NCBI GenBank assembly: GCA_947646735.1
Contig: CANTFK010000470.1
Span: 1-15,624, forward strand
Direction of reading: 5' to 3'
Length of the DNA stretch: 15,624 bases
Source: Peronospora farinosa
Lineage: Eukaryota > Oomycota > Peronosporomycetes > Peronosporales > Peronosporaceae
Shown here: positions 7,497 to 15,624 of the stretch, piece after piece
How positions within the stretch are numbered: position 1 is the first letter of the stretch
Layout of the letters: every line of letters begins with the position of its first letter
The notes under the pieces: generated by a model
What the model saw: only the letters and a program-made list of their open reading frames with translations
Told to the model about the DNA's origin: nothing
Databases searched by the model: none
Program-made: the position numbers and the translations under genes

Positions 7497-8030
7497 CAAG
7501 AAACGTTCATCGTTTTTCGTCTGTTAATCTTCCTGTCAAGCAGCCTACATAATTGATGTTTTACGTAGCTGCGTCAGCTACGTTAAGCGGAATAATACAC
7601 ATTGATATTAACAGAGTGCTTCTTAAGTGTGAGCAATTCCAATGACTTACTTCTGATGCTATATATTGTGGCGTCAGCTATAGCACTTGAGGCATTGCCC
7701 TTGGAAACTGATGATGGAATGATGGAAAACTGGCCGACTAGACGAGCTACGAGAGAATGGAAAAATAGGAAGTAGCAGCCATTTACGACACGATCGTCTG
7801 CTTCTGCTATGGTTTTAGCTCGTAAATGCAAACGCAATGAAGAGCACAAGTTTTTAAATGGCAAGAAACAGTCTATGGACTTGTCGTGATGGCAGCAATA
7901 ACAATCGTGGTGACGGGGGACGAGAGAATTTGGACATGGAAGAACAACTTGCAGCTTTTGTAGAATATGTATGCTGTATTGTGATTAGAAACAAGTTTAT
8001 ATGTGGAGACTAATGAAGTGGGGGTTGGTT
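7497..8030. other. Non-coding spacer between the CRN locus and the PRMT relic
   Basis: Apart from the hairpin at 7563-7583 I see no coding pattern, RNA gene or known element. A 93-codon ORF on the minus strand (7583-7864) has no family resemblance or signal peptide. Confidence 0.5.
7563..7583. other. Perfect 9-bp hairpin downstream of the CRN locus
   Basis: ACGTAGCTG and CAGCTACGT pair perfectly around a 3-base CGT loop, 67 bases after the CRN stop codon. It may be a 3'UTR structure or a relic of a transposon end. GCGTCAGCTA within it recurs exactly 100 bases downstream (7571-7580 and 7671-7680). Confidence 0.6.
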
Positions 8031-8443
<413 letters not shown>

Positions 8444-8465
8444 TCAGTCAATCCGATCAGCTGAT

Positions 8466-9141
8466 TTAAATGGCACCACCGTTACTCGACTTCTTCTGAG
8501 CATGAGGGGCGTTACCGTCCTTAATGCCCTTGCTGGCATGCTCGGACTTGGACACCGACTTTTTCGCCTTGCTGCGATCCTTTGCCTCCTTCAGAGCAGC
8601 ACGGGCAGCAGCACGGACCTCTGGTTTCTGGTTACGCTTTTTGCGGATCTGTTCACAGTCCAACACATCATCATTACAGTTCGTATTAGTTTAAGCACCT
8701 TAAACAAGTTCATTCAGCAGCAGTTCCAATACTATAATCACTCACGTCATCAGCCGAGACACCGACAATGGCACGCTGGATCTAGGTAGTCTTGCGAGCA
8801 CGACGGCGGGTGATCTGCTCAGCCTATTACAAAACCAAAGCATTGTATCGTTGTACAAACATAAGTACTAACTTCCTCACTCTTCAACTTCTTGTTTCTA
8901 CCGACTACAAACCTTAAGCTTCTTGTTCATGCGACGTCAGCCAAGGGTCCACACAATTTTGGTTGCTTTCTTGCGTTGCATAAAAAGCGACTTGCTCTTT
9001 GCGTTAATGAACACGTAAGCTGAGCCATCACGACGAAATGTAGCGCGAACCGTGGCCAGGGTAGATGCGCTCTCGCTGAACGAGCACGTCTCGGTCCTGA
9101 GATCAAAATGCCACACACGTTAGAGGCACTTATGACCTTAT
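8466..9141 (-). pseudogene. RPL24: Ribosomal protein L24e (eL24) pseudogene, right copy
   Basis: Mirror copy of 4205-4880 with the same lost start, the same two compensating indels and the same two in-frame stops (8937-8939 and 8782-8784). Splice sites are again preserved. Because every lesion is shared, decay happened before the arm duplication, or one arm has been converted or copied from the other. A functional eL24 gene is essential, so an intact copy must exist elsewhere in the genome. Confidence 0.85.
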
Positions 9142-9233
9142 AGTGGCTGGAGAATAAGCGGAAGAAGCTGCTAAAGAAAGGAACAGAGAAAGTCTGGCGT
9201 CATTACTAGCTAGTTGCTGAAGCGAACACGTAT

Positions 9234-9951
9234 ATGCAACGTGTGTCACTAGATGCTGACGCCCTGCGATCTGTATGCTGTACCCTCCTTCTTATGCTTG
9301 TCTTCCGCTACTTCCATAGGCGTTTATATAGAAAGCCAAATGTGCACGTACTTAATCACCATTTTGCTTTAGTCTTCTCGGGAGAATTTATGCCAATTGA
9401 CTCGTTGGATGGGCTTCCAGGCGAAGAGCTCCACACTATTGCTACTTCAGGGTTGAATTGGTTGGTTGAAAGACGTTTACTTAATCGATACTTTGCATGA
9501 GCGACCATTTAACCTTCTACTCGGTTACGGCTCGCGGTTCCGGTTAGTTTTTCAAATTATTGTCTTACTCGATTGGTTTTGTCCAATCGTATTCGATTGG
9601 ACAGTAATGTACTTCCTGTCCTCGGCTCGGGTAAAGTCAAACTGCAAGCGGCCCATCACAACCCCGCATTATGTGCACCGTTGCGTCCGACTTATTTGGG
9701 AGGTCGTGGAACAGCATCCTGATAATGGCGAGGAATTCAACGAAAAGTTCTCGAACACCCTGGTAGTGTGGTTACAAAAGGAAGTGCTGCCTGGTTTTGA
9801 TGGTAGTGATACGCCAAAGCGTTCGCGCAATCCATTTCTGAATGCTGACAACAGCAAGGAAGCTTTCGCACTCAACCAAAAAGGCCGTCTGGACCGCCTG
9901 CAGTACGGACTCAAGAGTTTTCTGGTATCTCTTGTTGTGCATAAGTGCTAG
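9234..9951 (+). CDS. Unrecognised segment A, two overlapping frames (right copy)
   Basis: Mirror of 3395-4112 with the same frame switch at the TTGGTTGG tandem (about 9455-9463). It differs at 9610 (T), giving Tyr where the left copy has Asp, in a stretch that may be intron-adjacent. The first frame has a hydrophobic stretch (CCTLLLMLVFRYF) that may be a shadow rather than a real membrane segment. After the TAG at 9949-9951, an SLPGAPIGTRSALPTT-like frame leads to a GTATGT donor near 10002, which suggests the gene continues by splicing into segment B. Confidence 0.4.
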
Positions 9952-10065
9952 ATCTCTCCCAGGTGCTCCGATTGGTACTCGTTCCGCTCTTCCCACGACT
10001 GGTATGTGATTTTTTGTACTCAATTAGAGCTTACTATTAGTGACTATCTTGGCACTCATGGCTAG

Positions 10066-11050
10066 CGCCGTGCATCACGTGACCCACCACCAAACTTGCC
10101 GACGCAGTTACTTGCCATGGCCCTCGTTTTTCAGCTCTTTTCGGAGCCTCCGCAGAATTTACCCCTTGATCCACAAAAGATTGTCATGTTCGACGAGCCG
10201 TTGGTGAGATGCTATTTGCTGCATCTTGTAATTGTAGTCGTATCTTAAATTCTAACCAATTTGCTTATCCGGAACGCAGACAAAATACCATCTGCGATTC
10301 CTGTGCACACAGGTGCCAGCGTGCTTGATGTTCCCGTTATGCTTTCTGTTGTGCCAGATCTCATACCAGATGGAGGACAACTTTCTGCTTCGCAAACGCG
10401 AGGAGCGTGGCACGTTGGCTAGCGCCACGCTTTTCAATTTGACATCAGACGGTATTGTTCGCGACATCATTTTCTATGATACAAAAGAGGCCCGAGAAAA
10501 GCATATTCTTCCCGTTTACCACAAAAAGCAGTGGCATACAGCTGTCCTGCTGACACACTTTTTCCGGCCACCTTCATCGCCTGCAGAGGACGGGAACGGG
10601 CAGGTACAATTGCTCAAGGTGGGGCAAATCATTGATCAGATGAACGTCTGGACACTTCATCGTGGCGGCTCAATTTACCTTGACTTGCAAATGAGTCGAC
10701 AGCAGCAGAAGGTAAAGCGTTCTAAGCGACGCACACGACAGCAGCACCAACAAGCACCACAGCATCCAGCAGGGTCCAATAAACGAAAAGCACCCCAGGG
10801 AGATCTCTCTACGCGCTGTAGCAAGCGTGCAGCAGTGGATAGCGGTGAGGGTGCTCTTGCAGCTGGAGTGAATGACTTTGCTGACGGCAGAATGTCTCTC
10901 GGTAGTCAAGCAGATAAAGTGTCATCATTCGGTGGTAGTCTACTAGGCAGCAATTTCTTGAATGGAGAAGAAGAAGCCGACGATGACGACCTTGAGCTCG
11001 AGTTGGTATTTGATGAAGCAAGTAGCGCTACCGAAATTTTGTCGAGCTGA
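10066..11050 (+). CDS. Unrecognised segment B, tandem unit 1 copy
   Basis: Exons are 10066-10203 and 10280-11050, with a phase-0 intron at 10204-10279. Compared with the other two copies this one has two amino-acid changes: Thr to Ala in the HQQ(T/A)PQ stretch (10754) and Asp to Asn in FL(D/N)GEEE (10961). Both hit low-complexity or acidic parts and are unlikely to be disruptive. The domain layout is as in the left copy: hydrophobic N-terminal part, RKREERGTLASATLFNL region, basic stretch, acidic tail. An alternative frame of the second exon near 10281-10400 also looks protein-like (DKIPSAIPVHTG), so the splice phase is not beyond doubt. Confidence 0.5.
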
Positions 11051-11249
11051 TCGTACTGCGCAGCTTGCGACCGACTCCCGGGGTTGGATCGACTTCGTTG
11101 TCATTATCCTCTGCGACGTCGTCATCCGTATCTGTGGCTCAGACGACGTCAGCAACAATGACTACCCTTTTGTAATCGTCACCTCTTGTCACCCCAAAAC
11201 TTTACGGTACGCCGCACTACGTTCATCTTGGAGAAGGAAACGACGGCAA

Positions 11250-11942
11250 ACACCGTGGGGGTACACCAAGTCCGAACGATACTTCAAGGAAGTCAATATA
11301 GCGCTGGCTCTGCCCATGACTGCTGCAGCAATGCAGAATTCCTTGACCCCATGCGAAGCTCGTATGCTAGAGGCAGCGCGAGAGGCTCAAGACTCAGTGG
11401 TGGCATCTTTGTATGCCGCCACAGTTTGCAGCATCTCAAGGCGCGCCATGGGATCAGTGGTTGCCAAGATATTCCAAATTCTCGAAGACGATGTGAAACA
11501 CTCGCAACCTGACAAGTTTTCTCGACAGTTCAGCACAACGTCGGTTGTGCATCTTGTTGGTGGCATTATCTGTACACCTCCTGGCAACGCCTTCTTGCCG
11601 CGCTACATGATGTCGCTCGCTACTCAACTCGAATGGCTGTACGAGGGCTGTACCCTGTATGACAAGCAGCAACAATCCGCATCCCCTGACCAGGTGTTAC
11701 ACAACAGCCTTTTCCAACGTCGACTTCGATGCAAGTTGGCTGTGCGGCTTCAGCTTGTGGGCGTCATCGGGCCTAGCAAGCATGCTGTCTTGACCATTTG
11801 CTGTCGTGACCGCATCGTCAAGACTTTATTTTCCTTGCTTGGCACATCGGCAGTCTCATCTGGGCCAGGACTTTCACTGTTTAGCTGGATTCTAGACCTC
11901 ATTCCGATCGTCAACGCCTCTGTACTCTACGACAGGCAATTT
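11250..11942 (+). pseudogene. MED12-like segment, unit 1 of the tandem duplication, last exon lost
   Basis: This copy of the MED12-like exon ends at the GTGAGT donor at 11943. Only 25 bases of the last intron remain before the duplication junction at 11967/11968, so the final exon, present after unit 2, is missing. Unspliced read-through stops at 11993. Apart from this it matches the other copies over the exon. A chimeric splice to the next in-phase acceptor in unit 2 is conceivable. Confidence 0.55.
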
Positions 11943-11967
11943 GTGAGTATCGCTGTACCCGTTGCAT

Positions 11968-12222
11968 TGGGAGGTCGTGGAACAGCATCCTGATAATGGC
12001 GAGGAATTCAACGAAAAGTTCTCGAACACCCTGGTAGTGTGGTTACAAAAGGAAGTGCTGCCTGGTTTTGATGGTAGTGATACGCCAAAGCGTTCGCGCA
12101 ATCCATTTCTGAATGCTGACAACAGCAAGGAAGCTTTCGCACTCAACCAAAAAGGCCGTCTGGACCGCCTGCAGTACGGACTCAAGAGTTTTCTGGTATC
12201 TCTTGTTGTGCATAAGTGCTAG
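11968..12222 (+). pseudogene. Segment A fragment created by the tandem duplication
   Basis: Only the 3' part of segment A is present, from WEVVEQHPDNGEEF to LVSLVVHKC and a TAG. It is fused on its left to intron sequence of the MED12-like segment. No promoter or in-frame start from segment A is left. A TTG- or downstream-initiated ORF can be drawn, but nothing supports its use. Confidence 0.6.
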
Positions 12223-12336
12223 ATCTCTCCCAGGTGCTCCGATTGGTACTCGTTCCGCTCTTCCCACGACTGGTATGTGATTTTTTGTACTCAATTAGAG
12301 CTTACTATTAGTGACTATCTTGGCACTCATGGCTAG

Positions 12337-13321
12337 CGCCGTGCATCACGTGACCCACCACCAAACTTGCCGACGCAGTTACTTGCCATGGCCCTCGTTT
12401 TTCAGCTCTTTTCGGAGCCTCCGCAGAATTTACCCCTTGATCCACAAAAGATTGTCATGTTCGACGAGCCGTTGGTGAGATGCTATTTGCTGCATCTTGT
12501 AATTGTAGTCGTATCTTAAATTCTAACCAATTTGCTTATCCGGAACGCAGACAAAATACCATCTGCGATTCCTGTGCACACAGGTGCCAGCGTGCTTGAT
12601 GTTCCCGTTATGCTTTCTGTTGTGCCAGATCTCATACCAGATGGAGGACAACTTTCTGCTTCGCAAACGCGAGGAGCGTGGCACGTTGGCTAGCGCCACG
12701 CTTTTCAATTTGACATCAGACGGTATTGTTCGCGACATCATTTTCTATGATACAAAAGAGGCCCGAGAAAAGCATATTCTTCCCGTTTACCACAAAAAGC
12801 AGTGGCATACAGCTGTCCTGCTGACACACTTTTTCCGGCCACCTTCATCGCCTGCAGAGGACGGGAACGGGCAGGTACAATTGCTCAAGGTGGGGCAAAT
12901 CATTGATCAGATGAACGTCTGGACACTTCATCGTGGCGGCTCAATTTACCTTGACTTGCAAATGAGTCGACAGCAGCAGAAGGTAAAGCGTTCTAAGCGA
13001 CGCACACGACAGCAGCACCAACAAACACCACAGCATCCAGCAGGGTCCAATAAACGAAAAGCACCCCAGGGAGATCTCTCTACGCGCTGTAGCAAGCGTG
13101 CAGCAGTGGATAGCGGTGAGGGTGCTCTTGCAGCTGGAGTGAATGACTTTGCTGACGGCAGAATGTCTCTCGGTAGTCAAGCAGATAAAGTGTCATCATT
13201 CGGTGGTAGTCTACTAGGCAGCAATTTCTTGGATGGAGAAGAAGAAGCCGACGATGACGACCTTGAGCTCGAGTTGGTATTTGATGAAGCAAGTAGCGCT
13301 ACCGAAATTTTGTCGAGCTGA
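12337..13321 (+). CDS. Unrecognised segment B, tandem unit 2 copy
   Basis: Exons are 12337-12474 and 12551-13321, with the intron at 12475-12550. The coding sequence agrees with the left-arm copy at both positions where unit 1 differs. It sits directly upstream of the MED12-like copy that keeps its last exon, so if A-B-C is one gene, this is the copy with an intact 3' side but a truncated 5' side (segment A is cut at 11968). Confidence 0.5.
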
Positions 13322-13520
13322 TCGTACTGCGCAGCTTGCGACCGACTCCCGGGGTTGGATCGACTTCGTTGTCATTATCCTCTGCGACGTCGTCATCCGT
13401 ATCTGTGGCTCAGACGACGTCAGCAACAATGACTACCCTTTTGTAATCGTCACCTCTTGTCACCCCAAAACTTTACGGTACGCCGCACTACGTTCATCTT
13501 GGAGAAGGAAACGACGGCAA

Positions 13521-14569
13521 ACACCGTGGGGGTACACCAAGTCCGAACGATACTTCAAGGAAGTCAATATAGCGCTGGCTCTGCCCATGACTGCTGCAGC
13601 AATGCAGAATTCCTTGACCCCATGCGAAGCTCGTATGCTAGAGGCAGCGCGAGAGGCTCAAGACTCAGTGGTGGCATCTTTGTATGCCGCCACAGTTTGC
13701 AGCATCTCAAGGCGCGCCATGGGATCAGTGGTTGCCAAGATATTCCAAATTCTCGAAGACGATGTGAAACACTCGCAACCTGACAAGTTTTCTCGACAGT
13801 TCAGCACAACGTCGGTTGTGCATCTTGTTGGTGGCATTATCTGTACACCTCCTGGCAACGCCTTCTTGCCGCGCTACATGATGTCGCTCGCTACTCAACT
13901 CGAATGGCTGTACGAGGGCTGTACCCTGTATGACAAGCAGCAACAATCCGCATCCCCTGACCAGGTGTTACACAACAGCCTTTTCCAACGTCGACTTCGA
14001 TGCAAGTTGGCTGTGCGGCTTCAGCTTGTGGGCGTCATCGGGCCTAGCAAGCATGCTGTCTTGACCATTTGCTGTCGTGACCGCATCGTCAAGACTTTAT
14101 TTTCCTTGCTTGGCACATCGGCAGTCTCATCTGGGCCAGGACTTTCACTGTTTAGCTGGATTCTAGACCTCATTCCGATCGTCAACGCCTCTGTACTCTA
14201 CGACAGGCAATTTGTGAGTATCGCTGTACCCGTTGCATCCAAGTACGTGATGCTAACCGTTTTTTTTGTGTTGAACAATGACAGGAACTCGTGGAAGCGC
14301 TACAGCTACCTGATAACCTCAATCGGCGTGTTTGGTCTGTGTTACCACGTCCGATGAACATGTTCGGAGCTGCAAATGGGTATGTCGGTCGCTCTGTGTC
14401 GACATCTGTTCAAGGCGATGTGACCACTCTATCCGAGAAACCGGGATATTCACCCGTAGACACATGGGGCTTGCTGGACCATGTGCCGCAGCTACCTAGT
14501 GATGGTCTTGTTCCCGAAGTGTCTACCCAGATCCCGAAGCGACCGCGGCGAGTTTTTCGGTGCGTGTGA
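13521..14569 (+). CDS. MED12-like Mediator kinase-module subunit, C-terminal part (right copy, complete 3' end)
   Basis: This copy has the intact 3' structure: an exon to 14213, intron 14214-14284 (71 nt; GTGAGT donor, GCTAAC branch, ACAG acceptor) and last exon 14285-14569. Both splice boundaries fall between codons. The protein stretch is helical and rich in Leu/Ala, with CKLAVRLQLVGVIG and SLFSWILDLIPIVNAS as the best MED12-like parts. The longer ORF in the same frame that starts at 13233 is misleading, because its first 30 or so codons overlap the acidic end of segment B in another frame. The MED12 assignment is from pattern memory and needs a profile search. Confidence 0.45.
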
Positions 14570-14716
14570 TCAATCTGGATGCTCTGAAGATTTCACCATC
14601 TCGTGGACATCTTTTTTGTAGGTTCCTTGAATCATGTAGTTGTTGTTTGTGTCGGTGGCAACCCGTATGTAAAATGGTTTTGAAGCCCTGACAGACGCAA
14701 AAACAAAGAGGGCCAT
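14570..14716 (-). CDS. Possible small protein gene, 48 codons (right copy)
   Basis: Identical mirror copy of 901-1047. It is convergent with the last exon of the MED12-like segment, which ends at 14569, so the two stop codons share the palindrome TGATCA at 14567-14572. No family is recognised. Confidence 0.42.
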   Translation of the reverse strand: MALFVFASVRASKPFYIRVATDTNNNYMIQGTYKKDVHEMVKSSEHPD

Positions 14717-14921
14717 GAACTAATCTCACAAAGCAAGAACATATATAAAGCTTGAGAAATGCATTGTTTCGTCTTGTCATACTCGAAATTCTTGAACGGG
14801 TACCTGTATAACATTTTATAGTATAAAGCAGGTTGAAGCCATTTTTTCGCGCTTTGTTTTCGTCCAAGAAAAAATCGTCTTTTGAAACATTCTATCACAA
14901 AGTGATGTTGAAGCTATTGGC

Positions 14922-15077
14922 ATGAATACAATCAACAGCAAGAAGAAGATTGTGCCCAAACCGCGCAAACGCAAGATCAGTGACGTAGGTGCCGGTACAA
15001 AGACGAAAATTGCCCCTGCAAAAACGTTTAGTAACGGATGCATCAGAAGTCATCGATGTAACTGGCTCAGGCGCTGA
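14922..15077 (+). CDS. Lys/Arg-rich 5' coding segment, possible N-terminus of the TAF13-like gene (right)
   Basis: Mirror copy of 540-695, with the same frame switch near 15030. One substitution (14907 G versus left-arm 710 A) lies 15 bases upstream of the ATG. A candidate intron to the histone-fold exon would run from GTGCGT at 15115 to the acceptor at 15223 (109 nt), but the frame that ends in phase with it is not the frame that looks coding. The same apparent break is present in both arms. Confidence 0.4.
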   Translation: MNTINSKKKIVPKPRKRKISDVGAGTKTKIAPAKTFSNGCIRSHRCNWLRR

Positions 15078-15223
15078 GACCAGCCTACTCAAGCAGCTCA
15101 ACTAAAGCCATTTGTGCGTGGGGAGCTGGTGGGTAGCAATAGGTTCCTTTTTTAGCATAAAATGGGTACATAGGAACACTATACTAACATGTTGTATATT
15201 ATTGACTGTGGTGGACTCTATAG

Positions 15224-15624
15224 TCAAGCACATGCTCTTTGGTTTTGTTGATGAAGCTGAACCTCTCGATGAAACGGCAGAACTGATGGAAGACCTCGTA
15301 GTGGAAAATGTGCACGCAATGGTACGCCGGACTCTCTTTAAGTGTAGCAGTAGACGCAGGACTAATGATTCAACATGGATCTCGGTATTCTTTGTTGCTT
15401 TAAGACTAAGAAAGCGATGGAGCTGGCGACGATCAAGGGCAAATTAGACACGGAATGTTTTATCTTTTTAATTCGCAAGCATCCAGAGCGTTACGATCGA
15501 GTCGCTGAATTGCTGCGTGCAAACGACGAGTTCCGGGCTGTTCTTAATAGTAGGTTTGACTCGAGTGACGAGAACATGTACTGTAACGTGTTACGTATGG
15601 GCGATCGTTCGTTTAGCGAACGGC
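15224..15624 (+). CDS. TAF13: TAF13-like TFIID subunit (histone fold), right copy, partial
   Basis: This is the mirror copy of the left TAF13-like gene. Exon 15224-15321 carries the first histone-fold helices (MLFGF, then LDETAELMEDLVVENVHAM). Exon 15405 onward carries the KGKLDTECFIFLIRK helix and runs off the window. The intervening intron (15322-15404) is 83 nt, one base shorter than in the left arm because a T is missing at 15391-15393. Since the loss is intronic, the spliced protein is unaffected. Reading straight through, as a naive ORF call does, gives a false stop near 15447. The 15340 change (Gln to Lys if read through) is also intronic. The acceptor before 15224 is CTATAG, with branch-like TACTAAC at 15182-15188. 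Confidence 0.72.

Larger units (their letters stand above)
9697..11967 (+). repeat. Direct tandem duplication, unit 1 (2271 bp)
   Basis: This unit repeats at a constant offset of 2271 with unit 2. I found two private substitutions: G at 10754 and A at 10961. Unit 2 and the left arm agree with each other at both sites. The unit starts inside segment A and ends inside the last intron of segment C. The junction shows only one or two bases of shared sequence (T/TT). Confidence 0.96.
11968..14238 (+). repeat. Direct tandem duplication, unit 2 (2271 bp)
   Basis: This is the second copy of the 2271-bp unit. It matches the left arm at both sites where unit 1 differs, and it continues into normal flanking sequence at 14238, so its segment C keeps the last exon. 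At its left edge, segment A begins abruptly at a Trp-Glu-Val-Val stretch and lacks all upstream sequence. Confidence 0.96.

Noticed and set aside
7583..7864. A 93-codon minus-strand ORF as a possible effector (contains RLHLRA).
   Set aside because: No signal peptide, no family resemblance, and the hit to an RxLR-like string is easily reached by chance.
9234..9500. A membrane protein based on the hydrophobic stretch near the start of segment A.
   Set aside because: The hydrophobic part precedes the region with a clear protein-like pattern, may be 5' untranslated sequence, and the frame breaks soon after.
15112..15447. A 111-codon ORF as the TAF13-like gene.
   Set aside because: Its start lies in intron-like sequence upstream of a TACTAAC branch site and its end reads through the 83-nt intron out of frame. 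The family pattern is only kept by the spliced model.

Overview
The window looks like nuclear DNA of a plant-pathogenic or related oomycete (Phytophthora-like). The main reason is a Crinkler (CRN) effector locus with an LFLAK-type N-terminus in the centre. The surrounding genes are eukaryotic, with short introns (about 70-110 nt) carrying CTAAC-type branch sites, and a sequence resembling an oomycete initiator lies just upstream of the CRN start.

The dominant structure is a giant inverted repeat. The left arm (1-4909) is the reverse complement of the right arm (8437-15615). I found about five substitutions and one 1-nt indel between them. The right arm carries an extra 2271-bp direct tandem duplication (9697-11967 and 11968-14238) that the left arm lacks. 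The two arms flank a unique spacer of about 3.5 kb (4910-8436).

Each arm holds the same gene set. Reading outward from the spacer these are: a decayed ribosomal protein L24e gene; an unrecognised gene segment (A); a multi-exon unrecognised segment (B); a segment resembling the C-terminal half of Mediator subunit MED12 (C); a possible 48-codon gene on the opposite strand whose stop abuts the stop of C; a Lys/Arg-rich 5' coding segment; and a TAF13-like histone-fold gene that runs off the window edge. A, B and C lie in the same orientation, show splice sites of compatible phase, and may be parts of one large gene. The tandem duplication starts inside A and ends inside the last intron of C. It therefore leaves one C copy without its last exon and one A copy without its 5' part.

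The spacer holds two effector-like items. One is a 52-codon ORF with a convincing signal peptide (4988-5146). The other is the CRN locus (5354-7496): N-terminal LFLAK module, P-loop NTPase and a C-terminal nuclease-like domain, split over three reading frames with both breaks at poly-A tracts. Next come about 530 bp with no recognisable gene apart from a hairpin, and then a truncated PRMT1-like arginine methyltransferase relic that is cut exactly at the right-arm boundary.

Overall this is an effector locus embedded in a recently duplicated and rearranged segment full of gene relics. Near-identity of the arms means either a very recent event or an assembly artefact, and sequence alone cannot decide between them.
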